From Moringa oleifera (taxonomy: Eukaryota > Streptophyta > Magnoliopsida > Brassicales > Moringaceae), in assembly GCA_021397835.1 (NCBI GenBank), contig JAJFZO010000889.1, positions 248,001-312,000 of the forward strand: a DNA stretch of 64,000 nt. Direction: 5' to 3'. The notes under the pieces are model-generated. The model had not been told where the DNA came from. It ran no database searches and saw nothing but the letters and a program-made list of their open reading frames with translations. Of the stretch, positions 26,501-43,000 are shown one piece after another; the stretch's first letter is position 1; every line of letters begins with the position of its first letter. The position numbers and the translations under genes are program-made.

Positions 26501-28824
26501 ACTTAAATTTAATAAAACTGATCTTAAAAAATTAATATTGATTTGATAATATTTTAAATCAATATATGTAAAAACAACATAATTTTAAATTCTAATTCAA
26601 ATTTAAACATTTAAAGAAATTTACAATTAAAATTATTATAATAAATCGTATTCTAATATTGTAATATTAATAAATTTCACTTAAAATATTTGAATCAATT
26701 TTAATATTATAAAATTTTAGAACATAAATTATCAATTAACAGTGAAACTTTTATAACATCAATATGTATACAAAAATTGTTTTTTTTTTCCATGTTACTA
26801 CACATAAATTTTAGTATGTTTCATTAAAATGAAGAATTATGATTCGATTCTCAATGAAATATAACAAAGTAGACTTCATTTCTTATCAATTGTAATTTTC
26901 TTATTGTTTGAACTAAAACATGATTCATGTTAATATAGTAACTCATGCTTTATTTAAAACTTATTATTTTGATAATATTTATCTTAAATATTTAAATTTG
27001 AAATCACTATAAACTCATCAAGTTCAATTATTATATTTATTTTATCATGTGTTATTATAATTAATATTTTATTATTTACGTGAATTTATTTGTAATTATT
27101 GTTATATTTTTATATTATAAAATTCATAATTAATTAATAACTTAATTGGTTTATATTTATATTTTAAAATTATAATTCTAAATAATTTATTATTAATATT
27201 ATTAATAAATTTATTAATATATATTTAATATAATAAATTAATTCCATACATTGCATGGGTTAATAATTAATGTATTATAATCCATGAAACTAAAATAAAA
27301 TAAAATAAATACCAATTAAAGGATAGATTTGAAGGTTATTTTTTAAAGCAAACTCATATCCAACTTGCTAACAATTTTTGCACTAGTTTCTAATATTTAA
27401 ATATTTACATTATTATATAATAAGTTTTGCGTCAATATATATATTAGTTATATTGGAGAATAATATTTGAAAAAAATAAAGAATTAATTGTAAAAAAATT
27501 AAGGATAGTTAGGTATGAGGTGATTAAATTACTACATTAGTCTTGGATCATAGTGATTTAATTATCATTTGTAATGTACAATGACTTTTTTTTTTAATTA
27601 ATTTGCTTTAAATTCTCGAACATCAATAAATAACGTATATGATAAACTATGAAAATTGTGATTATGGTCATTAAGAGGATTGTGGCCGTGGATTGATCCA
27701 ACGAGTGGTAACTCGGTTGGCTTAATAATTGAATCAAAATAAGACTAACCGATTTAAAAACTGATCAATTTATGAGCTTTAAAATTTGAAATGCAGTCAA
27801 TTGAATAAGTTAATAACTTGTATTAGAAGTCAAACTCATTTAATTAGTTTAAATTTAAAATTAAATTTTACGTAATAAAATTTATTAATATAAAAAATTT
27901 ATTAATCAATAGAACTAATAACAAAATTCATCAATATTTTTTTAATCCGTAAATATTAAATTAATGCAATAGTATGATGTCATACTATCTTGTTTTCTTA
28001 AAAATACATTATACTTTATAATTATATTAAAAAAATAAAAAATAAATTATATCTTTTAATTTTTTAATTTAAATAGCGGTGAAATTTTTATAAATCGATT
28101 CATCTTATGAAAGTGAATTTAATTGTATTTGATTTATTCATTTTAAAATACTTACACAATGTAATTAAATACTCATTAACATCTTTTACTTTGCAAATTA
28201 AATTCATTTTATAATTAGATAAAAACACACATTATCTTTTAATTATATTGATTTCAATATTAAAGTAGAAAATAAATTAACTTTGTTATATATTCAATGT
28301 TTTAAGAAGTAAGAAAATTACCAGTCATCAACTTTTTATATCTTTTTTAATATTATTAACTTCATATATTAAAATTTATTTATTTATTCACATATTTTTA
28401 AAATAATAAATAAGATTATATTTTAATTGATTAATTTACATATAATTATTTAAAATTTATTAAATTAATTTATTTAAAATTAATAAGATAATATATAAAT
28501 TTAACTCTATATATTAAATTCATGGATGAAATCATAAATCACATATTTTTTAAATGAATAATCTCACCCTAATACATTGATTTGAAGAAATTTGATAACT
28601 TTTTATCGACTTTGAGCATTTTATTTTTCAAAACTGAACGAGCAATCTAATTGTTGTCAACTTCAAAACATATATTTTTAATATTAAAATTAATAAAATT
28701 TAAAATATCAAAACAGTGACATTAAATCACCTAAAGAATGTTTTTTTGCATTGATGATTTATCAAAAATGAAAATTATTTTGAATTTAATTAAATTGCTT
28801 CTCCTTATTCTTTCATTTCAACTT

Positions 28825-28827
<3 letters not shown>

Positions 28828-28857
<30 letters not shown>
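28828..28857. repeat. (AT)n microsatellite
   Basis: An AT dinucleotide tract of about 30 bases. Confidence 0.9.
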
Positions 28858-28860
<3 letters not shown>

Positions 28861-28959
28861 TATATATACGGATGTAATAAATTGAAGAGTAAAGTACCTA
28901 TAAATTTATTATATTTATTTTATATTATCAATCAGCATTTTAAAGTGACAAATAGAATA

Positions 28960-29330
28960 TTAATCTTTGATTTAAATTAAATTTTATTAAAAATTTAAAA
29001 ATTAAGAGTATTTAAATTAAAAATTTTATATAATAAATTTTAAAAATTTAAATATTTTCGTATATGTAAAAAAAAAATATTCAACCTACCGTGATAAAAA
29101 ATTTTATAATTTTATAATATTAAAAATATTTTTTTAAAAACATTATAATGTTAAATTTTTTAAAAAATAACATAATTATTCAATAAATTATAAAATTTTT
29201 TATGATGATAACTTAGTGAAAAATTTTAAATCAAAAGTTTTTGTATAAAATCTTTAATTTAAATATTTTAATAAAATTTAATTTAAATTAAATTTATAAA
29301 TTAATAATTTAATTAATAAAATGAAATAAA
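28960..29330. repeat. Imperfect fold-back AT-rich repeat, probably a decayed TIR-element copy
   Basis: The left half starts TTTGATTTAAATTAAATTTT and contains AGTATTTAAATTAAAAATTT. The right half holds near-complementary versions, AAATCTTTAATTTAAATATT and AATTTAATTTAAATTAAATT. Similar words occur in the better-preserved copies at 17.8, 36.2 and 57.4 kb. Confidence 0.5.
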
Positions 29331-29349
29331 TATTATAATTTTATAAAAA

Positions 29350-29826
29350 TTTTATCTTAAATTAAAATATAAAAATAAATTTTGATTAATTGCCGGGCAG
29401 AATCTTGATGGCAGAGGGGACAGGCTGCGCCATGAAGCACAAGCAGAGCACGTGAAAAATGCCGAAATGACACCAACATGGATTTCCGCATCGAAAAGAA
29501 GTGGAATGATTGAGGCTCATTTAATGGAAAATCAGAAGCCCACACAAAAACCAAAACTAAACATCTAACAGACAATCCGTCAGAAAATTACCTCACATTT
29601 CCTCTGTTATATTTTCTTCTTTTAAAAAAAAAATTAGAAAATTACCTCATTTTCAAAAAGTCAGATTTTTTGCCTTCTTTGAGTCCCTCTCTTCTGACTA
29701 ATAAGCAGCATTCATTTCCCCAACCAACCGAAGTTGGCATTTTTTGTCAAATCCATCTCCTAAACCACTTGTCTCTTCCAAGTCCCCTTTTCATTGAATC
29801 CATCCTTCATCAACTTCATCAGCGCC
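29350..29826. promoter_or_regulatory. Upstream region of the VQ gene with W-box-like sites
   Basis: Composition changes sharply to mixed sequence at about 29,390. Near 29,656 GAAAAAGTCA is the reverse of a TGACTTTTTC W-box-type site, and near 29,741 TTTTTGTCAA is the reverse of TTGACAAAAA. WRKY-bound W-boxes would suit a defence-related VQ gene, but short motifs alone are weak evidence. A minus-strand frame at 29,357-29,575 is not recognised and is not called. Confidence 0.35.
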
Positions 29827-30450
29827 ATGGACGCCTCCCAGCCGGCCAAGAAACAGCTCCAAATCCAAGGCCCACGCCCTCCTCCTCTTAGTGTCCGCAA
29901 AGACTCCCACAAAATCAGGAAACCGCCCAAACCGCCACAGGGTTTTCCTCAGCAGCCGCCTGCACCCGCCCCCAACGACGGGCCTGTTATAATCTACGCC
30001 ATCTCACCCAAGGTTGTCCATGCCACCGTTTCTAATTTCATGTCTGTCGTCCAGCGCCTTACAGGACTATCCTCCGACGACTTTTCCGATTCCGGCGAAG
30101 TCTCGCCGGCAGCGAGGCTGGCCGCCACAGAAAGCGCGAGCCCTAGAGAGAGAACCGGACCCGGCTCCGGCACCGACAGAGAAGACATGATGATAGGCAT
30201 GGTGGAAGAAGGAGGGGTGGAACTGGGTCAAGTGCCAGGGATATTATCGCCGTCACCGGAGACGCTGCCACCGGTGTCGGCGGGGTTCTTCTCGCCGGGT
30301 TCTGATCCAAGCAGGCTATCAATTTTGCAGGACTTGAGTCCTTCAATACTTGGGAGTAACTTCATAGGTAGTCCTTCTAGTTTGCTATTGGCTCCCCTAG
30401 GTTCTCCCACCTTCTCACCAGATGTTTTTGGTCAGCTATGGAACTTCTAG
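29827..30450 (+). CDS. MKS1: VQ-motif protein, MKS1/VQ21-like
   Basis: A single exon of 207 aa. The start MDASQPAKKQ was chosen over an in-frame ATG 33 bases upstream because the family begins MD and is followed by the conserved block KKQLQIQGPRPPPLSVRKDS (residues 8-27), which matches MAP KINASE 4 SUBSTRATE 1. VIIYAISPKVVHAT (54-67) leads into the VQ motif FMSVVQRLTG (71-80). The block SPAARLA follows. Downstream Ser-Pro sites (PGILSPSPE, GFFSPGSDP, GSPTFSPD) are typical MAP-kinase targets. In Arabidopsis MKS1 is nuclear, is bound and phosphorylated by MPK4, and interacts with WRKY25/33 in defence signalling. Like most plant VQ genes it lacks introns. It is convergent with the UMP kinase gene, with about 780 bases between stop codons. 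Confidence 0.92.
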   Translation: MDASQPAKKQLQIQGPRPPPLSVRKDSHKIRKPPKPPQGFPQQPPAPAPNDGPVIIYAISPKVVHATVSNFMSVVQRLTGLSSDDFSDSGEVSPAARLAATESASPRERTGPGSGTDREDMMIGMVEEGGVELGQVPGILSPSPETLPPVSAGFFSPGSDPSRLSILQDLSPSILGSNFIGSPSSLLLAPLGSPTFSPDVFGQLWNF

Positions 30451-30794
30451 CCGCTGAAGACAGACATAGATCCCTGTCTTGACTGAAATTTATTTGTAGA
30501 AACACAGATGGGGTATTCCTTGAAAAAATTACGGTTGCATTCGGGCAGTAATTCAATCAGCAAAATGTGCATAATCCACTGACTTCTCTCGAGTGTTCGT
30601 GTAGGAAAAACTTCGTGTTGGTTTCTGGTATAGCTAGAGGGCATCTTTGTAATTTAACAAAACACTAGTTTTACTGACAGTTCAGTTTATTAATGAGGAG
30701 ATATGATTGGTTTCTTCCATGTCTAAATTTCTTCTTTTGGTTTTGTTTGTCTGTCTGTCTGTTTGTGTTTATGCTTTGGGATCTTCCACGGCAA

Positions 30795-30880
30795 ATTCCA
30801 TTGACCAAAACCCTCATCTTTCCTGTTTACTGGTCATAACTCTGACCAAAGACCACTTCTTTGACCAATGAAGTATATTT
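30795..30880. promoter_or_regulatory. Cluster of W-box-like TTGACC/TGACC sites
   Basis: Within about 80 bases lie TTGACC near 30,800, GGTCA near 30,833, TGACC near 30,843 and TTGACC near 30,862. W-box cores (TTGACC/T) bind WRKY factors. The position is 3' of the VQ gene and 3' of the convergent kinase gene, so any role as an enhancer or bidirectional element is inferred only. Confidence 0.3.
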
Positions 30881-31230
30881 CTCACACATCTTTAATGAAT
30901 ATCCAAAAAAAAAAAACCAGAAGCAAAATGTTCTCTTTTTCCCCAATTGAATAATTGCATACTGGGTCTAACAACCAATGCTCTACAAAATCTCAGATAA
31001 CCGCTGAACGAAATGTTCCGTGATTCCAGTATTCCAAGAATTATGTACAAATTCAGCAATCATAATGCTAACTACTTCAACCAATAAGTTTAGATGCCCA
31101 AAACCAGGATATTGGATATTATGCTTCATCGTTATATTAGAAAGCTCAAGTCCAGGATGCCTCAACAGCAAAGACTTACCCTCGAATCAATCTTGCTTAC
31201 AGTGGAGAAGCAACTTAGGAAGTACCTGGT

Positions 31231-35297
<4,067 letters not shown>

Positions 35298-35299
35298 AG

Positions 35300-36205
35300 T
35301 TAACTGAAAAACTGAATCCTGATTACCAAAGCAACGTTCAAATATAATGGTTTTTCAAAATCGCTGCCGCCAAAAGATGTCTTGGTTTTGGTAATTCTTT
35401 AGGATGGTTTCCCGAGTTCTTTGCAAAGCAGATAAGGCAGCCTTGTCTCCTTTAAAAATAAATAAAATCATAAGGTCCTTTTCTATAATGACTGTCTTCC
35501 ACAAAAATATCCCGTGCCAATCAAACCCTAATAATTCCAGAATACAGAAATCGGTTTATAGATCCGCCGCTTCATATTCTGATAAAAGATTCACACACAT
35601 TATTTCTATTTTGGCTTCTTCTTCCTTGGTTTTCTAATGTCAGAATTTATTAAGAAATAAACATTTCCTTAATGTACTCTGTATTATAAAATTGATGTCA
35701 TTTTAACAGAATTTTTTTATGTGAAATAAGATAATAAACTTATTTAATATATATAAAGAGAAATCTCTTAAAAATTTTAAAGTATTTTTGTCAGCTCTAT
35801 GTGAGAGCTGATATGAGTATTTAAAGATTTTTTTACATATATATTATTATATTTTATAAATTTCACATTAAATTTTTTATATGTTAATTTTTTAAAAATA
35901 ACTTTACTTATTAATAATATTTACTTAATTAATTTCAAATTTTCAATTCAGTGACATTTATGTATAAAAATTCAATCTTAAATTGATAATATTTTAAGAT
36001 TATTTAAAATATTCATAAAAAATAATGTAAATTTTAATTTTAATTTAGTAATAACGTGTATTTAAAGAATTAATATTTTATGTTAATAAAATTCTAACTT
36101 TTTATTTCAAAAAATATTATAATTAATAATATCTATTGTTTTATTCATAAATTTAAATTTTTAATTTTTATTAATTTAATAATTATTAAAATATTATTAA
36201 ATTTT
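35300..36205. other. Upstream region of the UMP kinase gene, then AT-rich DNA
   Basis: Up to about 35,640 the sequence is of mixed composition and probably holds the leader and promoter of the minus-strand kinase gene. Beyond that it is AT-rich. A frame at 35,404-35,637 has no domain and is not called. Confidence 0.4.
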
Positions 36206-36210
36206 GAGGT

Positions 36211-36760
36211 AAAGATCTCTTAAAACTTTAATGTTTATGCAAGATTATCAATCAAACCCTCATATTTTAAAATTAATAGATCCAATATTGATCTATTAAT
36301 TTAAATTAAATTAAATCTTATTAAAAATTTTAAAAATTAAAAATATTTAAATTAAAAATATTATAAAATAAATTTTAACTTAAAATTTTTAAAATATATA
36401 AAAAAATATTGAAATTACCATCACGAAAAAAATTTATAATTTTTTGAGTACAAAAAATATATATTTTAAAATTTATACTATTAAAATTATAAAAAAATTT
36501 ATAAAAAAAAATAGAACTTGTATCGAAAATTGTTCAAATTTGAAAGATAGATCCAAAATAAAGTAAAAAAATTTATTTGAATCATTTTAAAGTATTTTAA
36601 TAATAATAATAATAATAATAGTTTTAATTTTTCATAACTATTTGAGATAAAATTCAATGTGAACCAAATTCATAGATCGAAACTTGATTTGTCACTTTTT
36701 TAAATGTAAAGTTTTGATTGATAACATTGAATAAACATTAATGTTTTATATGACTTTTTT
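36211..36760. mobile_element. TIR element copy 2 (~0.55-kb AT-rich MITE-like family)
   Basis: The left end AAAGATCTCTTAAAACTTTA (36,211-36,230), then ATGTTTATGCAAGATTATCA, pairs with the reverse complement of the right end (AAGTCATATAAAACATTAAT, then GTTTATTCAATGTTATCAAT). The inverted similarity extends 50 bases or more. The interior aligns with copies 1 and 3 and includes an AAT microsatellite near 36,600-36,620. No coding capacity. Of the three copies this has the clearest inverted termini. Confidence 0.75.
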
Positions 36761-38500
36761 CTTAAATTTTAATTTACTTATGAGTTTAATCTTACAATAT
36801 TGATCACTAAATATAGATGAATCCTTTAAAACTTTGAAGTATCAAATATTTGAGCTTGTTTATGAAGTTAGAAAACTTCAAATTTGTTTATTGAATTTAC
36901 TTTTAATTTTATTTTTTTAATTTTTATAATATTTTGCTCACTTTCATTTTTGTAACTATATATATATATGTGTGTGTGTGTGTATAAGACTTTTTGGTGT
37001 TCATGTGGAAAAAAAATGAATCAAGACTTTTTTAGATGAAATTCATTTAAAATCTTGAGATGTATCTTCTTTCTTTAATCAAATCTTAACTTTCAAAATA
37101 TATCTAATTAAATATTAACATTTTGATTTTATCCAAATCGAACCCTAATATGAACCAGTATCAAAATCAATTGTTAGTTCATCACTGTTAGGATCATTTA
37201 GTCCATGAATTAAAATCGACTCTTTTCTAATATTTAAATCCTTTATTGATCTAAGATAGTGTTGAGTTTCTCTAAAAAAAATAAAATGACTTTTATGTAG
37301 TTCACTTTACTAATATAATGCACAAAATAAATTTATAAGTAGTGATTTTATTGAATTGTCATGAGCTAGCACTTCTTTAAAACCTCAGCACATAAAATCA
37401 GTAAAGGATTATGATCCTTTTTTCTAAATCAAGTAATTGTCAAAAGTACATGTGGTATACGGAATCATTGTTATCAATAACGAAAAAAAAAACACGTTTA
37501 GCATTCCAACCAATGCAATCATTAAGTCTCATCTATTGCATTTAATCATGATCATCTCTCTCAAAATCTCTCTCGCATACATCTATGAAAGAGGAGATGT
37601 ATAGATTGAAGAGGTAATCATCTTCAACATCAAGCAACTTTGGAAGCCTAAAATCATCATCATAATGAGCTACTTCATTGTCACAAAGCAACATTATTCA
37701 AAAGCGCAAGGCAGAGAGGAAAAGGTTCCACAAGATGCAGCATCTCATTTACTAAAGGTGATTAGCAAAGGTATTGGAAACGTGGGTTTATGAGCTCAAA
37801 TAGCCAAACAAGAAGTCTTAGATATGGCTAGCAACCTTGTCGAATTAGGAAATTTCTGCTAAGGTTCACAATGTTGCAACTTTAACTCTTAAAAAAGAGG
37901 CTGCCTCATTGAATTTCCATGAGGAGGTACATTGGTTATCTCTTACAAGTTCATACCACCTGCATTTTGAGCAAGCTGTGCAAAAAATCACATTTTTTTT
38001 TTTTTTGATTTTGTAACAACTTGGGAGCAAGACCATAGAAAGATCAAGTCCCAATATATTGCTCTAATGGCAAGATCATTGACACTAATTATAGAGTTGT
38101 ATGGAGGTATTGACCAAGGTTTAAACATAAGCAGCATAGCTTATAGCATCCCTTTCAATTATGGATTTATAACGAACAATCAATCCTTTTGCTTGACCAT
38201 GAGACTGCCTATTGAATGTCTAATGGCACGTTGCTCCAACCTAAGCTATGCAACAACCCTAGTCTTGATATGTAAAACCCCAGCTCTCTTGTTAGTAGCC
38301 GAAGCATAGGCCCACGTGAGATCAAAGTAACTTGTCATCCGTTCACTGTTTTTTCAGACCAAGAGATTGACGTGCAGCACCAACACGTGGTGATAAAAAA
38401 TCCATTTTACCTTTTGTTAAGTTAAAAAATTACTAACGTTTGAATTATTTAAATAGGAGATTAAATTTAAATAAAATAAAAAATTAAGTTTTCTTGGATA
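36760..38500. other. Intergenic DNA with an unrecognised coding-like relic
   Basis: A stretch at about 37,590-38,310 is of mixed composition and translates on the plus strand into broken frames. One contains KVISKGIGNVGL then, after a stop, AQIAKQEVLDMASNLVELG. An 80-aa frame lies at 38,067-38,309. No family was recognised. A gag or host pseudogene is possible. Confidence 0.3.
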
Positions 38501-38880
38501 CTTTTTGAAAGTAATGATTTGATTAAATGAGAAAAGAAAGTTGAGAAGTATCACGCTCAACCTATCTAACTCTCATGTCGGTCCTTTGTCCTTTTTAAGA
38601 GGCATATGATTTAGGTGTCTTTGCCCTTGAGCTAAGCCCAAATCGAGGAATCGACCTTAGTCCAACCCATTAGACAAGCAAGCACCTCAATCTTTAAAGG
38701 TATGACCTAGCTAAGGTAAAATCATTGATAAAAGCTTGTTAGAATGTATTATACTCCTTATGGAGACATGACTCTCACTTATAAATACAAAAATTATATT
38801 TTTCTATTCAATCTACATTAATTGTTATTTTCAAAAGAACGCTCTGTTAACTTGAACATCCTGAGCTCCTTTTTTTTTTT
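38440..38880 (+). repeat. Possible solo LTR or LTR-like fragment
   Basis: A mixed-composition block ends with an LTR-promoter-like arrangement: CTTATGGAGACATGACTCTC, then ACTTATAAATACAAAAATTA (near 38,777) and a T run at about 38,870-38,882. There is no partner LTR, primer-binding site or protein domain nearby. The call rests on general appearance only. Confidence 0.25.
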
Positions 38881-38899
38881 TTTGTAAGCTTTTAACAAC

Positions 38900-40050
38900 T
38901 TAAGCTTAAAAACTCTAATGAAAATATAACAGATAATATTATTGACCTAATGTTTTTCTAAGATTGACTCCAACTTGAAACATCAAATTTAACATTGTCT
39001 TAATATTAAAAAAATCTTTTTAAAATATTTCAACATCATATTTTTTTCATCTCCAACTCATTTGCACTAATAATAACTATCAATAAATACTATCTAAATA
39101 AATTAAATTATATATTGAATATTAATTTTATTTTAAAGTTTTTAACAAAATATTTTTAATAATATAATTTTTATAATAATATAATATGTATATTGAATTA
39201 TTTATAAAAAAATATATTTTATAAAAAATTATTAATATAAAAAATTAGAAAAAATATTCAATATTATTTATATTTGATGTTGCAATGTAACAACGCTAAA
39301 ATATTAAAAAAGTATTACCATTACTTTGGAGATGGTCTAAGCCTCCCCAAGCTTTGCTCTTAAGAAAGATGTTCAAAGGAAAAATAAAAGAAAAACAAAA
39401 TTATCTGAGTAATCAGATTTGTGAAAAAGAACAAAAAGGTTTCAAGATTTTAAGCTGTGTATATATCTTGAGCAATGGCTGAAAATTGGAATTAAATTGC
39501 AGATCTTGTGGAATAAAAACACACTCAGTATATAAAACTCATATATCCATTAACATGTATACTCCAACCCAAGTTCTTAATTTGTTCTAAATGAACAGGA
39601 AACCCCAAAGCCCATGAACACACTTTGCACTTGTCATAACAAGTCCAATGTGATGGAACTGAACGAGAGGCCAGAGATCTCCCCAAAATTGAAACAGGGA
39701 CTTCAATAAGGAATTGTTCTGATTGTGTTTTCTTCTTTGTGTTGTCATATAACGTCACTAATATTCACATAACTGCTGAACAAAATGGAAATTCGTATAG
39801 GCTGCCTCCACAATGAGCAGAAAAATGAGCCTCTGATTACATTGACAAATCCCAGAAAAAAGGGATCACTGTGAGCAAAAGTAAACTTCCAAGATCTTGA
39901 GATGGGCACGTTCACAACCCGGAGTCTGCTTCTCAGCTGGCATTCATCATGAGGCCATGTGAATGGCAAAATGGCCCAACTTTTGGTTGAGTCAGATTCT
40001 TAGAATATGGAGCTTACAAGTTCTCTTAGTCACTTTTTGATCCATGCAAT
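38900..40050. other. Intergenic DNA and 3' flank of the WD40 gene
   Basis: AT-rich to about 39,330, then mixed sequence that probably includes 3' untranslated sequence of the minus-strand WD40 gene. Minus-strand frames at 39,525-39,758 and 39,745-39,969 have no domain and are not called. Confidence 0.4.
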
Positions 40051-40053
40051 TTC

Positions 40054-43000
40054 CTAGACCCTGATAGGCAATCCATAGTTGTGGAACGTCCTGATTGCTC
40101 CATCCCAGCCAGCGGTTACTACTACGAGCCCCCAAGAGTCTGATGGAGCAGCACAGGGGTTACTGTAGCGCAGCTGGTTCTGATGTTGATTATGATGGTT
40201 CTGATTGTTGTCCTGATAACTTTGTTCTTCAGCTGTTGTCAAATCCCACGAGGGTAGTTTTTCCTCAGGCCATGTTGCAGAGCCCCTGCATTGACCATCC
40301 AGGGAGAACCAACGACCTAGAGAAAAACATTCTGGCTCTCCGTTGTCTTGTGTTTGTGTGCAGGGCTGCAGACTTCTGCCGCTTAATCCCCTGTTCTCTA
40401 CTGTCATTCCTGACCAAGGAACTGCAACAGACACACCTTCGTAGAAGAAATGCTCGCAAGAACGAACAGATTTGACATGTTTTGATGATGAAACATTGAA
40501 GTTATCATAGTTCCAGACATAAACCCGACAATCCTCTCCAACGGAGATGATATGTTTCCCAGACGAAGTAAATGAAGCTGACATCTGACTTCGTGACTTT
40601 GTTAGACCTGTGATTTCCATAACAATTTTTAATCAGGAAGAATGCACCATACACAATCAGACTAGAAACTTTCTAGTCAACGAATTTCAGAATAGACACA
40701 TGTTTCCAAAAAATAACAGGGTAAACACGGTGATTCAGACTTACTAAAACAAATATGTTTAAGTTCACTGTATGCATGAGAAGACTAATAACATAAGGCT
40801 TCAAGTTAGATGCTGTTATACAGCTGTGAAGGCACGTGGCAGAATGCAGTAAAACCTGCTAGGACACCACGAACTACGAGATGACTCCATTTTCCTTAAA
40901 TCTTGAAACTGATTAAACATCATCAGTAAGATGATGTTTCAACACGGATCCTCAATGCTTTTACAAGTTCAATAATCAGATAAAAGACATACAAAAGCCC
41001 AGAGTTGAATATTGAAATATGAGTAGAGCCAGCCTTAAGATTATAATATCTGGTACAAGGCAATGACTTGTAACTTTTGAGCATAATTTTCAATACTTCC
41101 ATCAACCATGATTTCTTCCTAAATTAAAGTTTTTCCTTTTGGAAGAAATGTTATATTATGACCATATGCAGAAAAATATCTTTGAGGGAATCAGAAATTG
41201 ACTGTTGAGATACCGTAAAAGTGATAATTTCCTTAACAGAGCAATATCTGTACCTTTAAATTTATGAACAATCTCAACCCCATCAAATATTCGCAGTTTG
41301 GAATCATCTGAAGCTATCATAACTCTCTGAGGATTGTCTCGACAAAACTGCAAGTTGCAATGGCGCAAACGTAAGGAATGATGGTATTCAGGTAGACATT
41401 TAACTTTGTATCAGCAAGAGCTTTGAAGTGCAAAAACCTGAATGCCTGTAATTTTGCTGCCAGAGGTTTTCTTCCTGCCCTGAATATTTATCCGTGCCTC
41501 CAGCTGAATGTCGCTGCCTGAACAGAAAATTTTTTTTAGGAACTCCAGTACAATGGATTGTAGGACAAAAAGAGATTCAGCAATGACGACAAATTGTCTC
41601 ATTTGAAGAAAACATTACGTACCTGATGCTTCATAGAAGCGGCAAGACCCTGTAATGGAACCAACAACGAAGCCCTGCTCACATTAATACCAGACGATCA
41701 TTGACATCATCAAATATGGTAATCTTAGCAATAAAGAATGAAATACAAATCCAAGATCTTCAGAACCATACTTTGCCATCTGGCTGGTAACATATAGCGG
41801 ATATCACATCCCGTGCATCAGCCCAACTGACAACTCGCTTCTCAGACACCCCCCAAATTCGAGCTTTCCCATCTATAGAGCCACTGATGAAGTAATTTTC
41901 ATCAACAGGGTTAAATTGAATGCATGTCACTGTTTTCATTCAAAGAAAAAACCCGAATTACATGTATGAACATGAGTTTGCCTAAATGTTGGAAATAGTA
42001 TGATTTACAACTAAAATTACTTGACAAAGACTTACCATAATCATTATGAGGAAAAACATTTTGACAATGATTGCAGTCCAATTGCCAAAGGCGGACAGTT
42101 TTATCCATGGAGGATGAAAGAAGACCCTGCAACCACAAAGAAGCCTACATCATTAACCAACCAGATTAGAAAAGATCTAAATGCAAAAAAGAATTACATA
42201 AAATGAAAACTCACATTAGAATTTGACCATGCCAGGTCTAAGATGTGGCTAGTGTGACCATGGAATTCTTGTACTGGTGTCTCATCTATATGAAAAACAT
42301 TCCCAGGCACCATGACTGATGCTTTGCTTGACTTCTTTCCACCGATGCCCAATTTCCGATCATTCACATTGTTACCAAATTCCCCCTCATCAGTGAAAGA
42401 TTGGCAAGAGGTATCCTTTGATGTCACACGCCAAACACGTACAACACCATCTTCACCAGCACTTGCTAAGTACTGGCCATCTGGGCTGAACTTCAGCGCC
42501 TGAATGAAGCCCTTATGAGCTTGAATTTCCTGTCCCATATACAATCCTGTGAACTCCATGCAACTCTTCTTGTTCTGCTGTACCTTCATCCTGCTCATTT
42601 GAGAAGTTCGTTTTGACACCTCAAGTCCACATTTTCCTCCTTTTCTTTCTTTTCTGCCTACAAGGCGCTTCCACCAGCTCTTCTTCATTTTCTTGTAATT
42701 AACATTCCCGTATTCTTCAAAGTGAGATTGAGCTTCAGATTCGTGGGAAAGGCTTCTGTCACCTTCAAAAGTTATGTCCTGCTCAATCACCTCTCGATCC
42801 ACCTCATCATCAACCATAGAGTTGGCTTCACAGTTCAGCTCTCTTCCAATGAAAACCAAATTTTCTCCTGCCCCAGTAACAGATGAAGCCAAACAGGTAG
42901 AAACAGACACATTGCATTCTTCAATTCTCTCCGACACCATTTGGGGTGGTAACTGATCAATCATATTCTTCGGAGCGAGTTCAGATAGACCCATCTTCTG

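Larger units (their letters stand above)
23570..29350. other. Gene-free, very AT-rich block
   Basis: No reading frame with a product was found. From about 25,300 to 29,350 the sequence is dominated by A and T homopolymers and by TTTAATATTA-type words, with few stretches of mixed composition. It separates the copia relic from the VQ gene. Confidence 0.6.
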
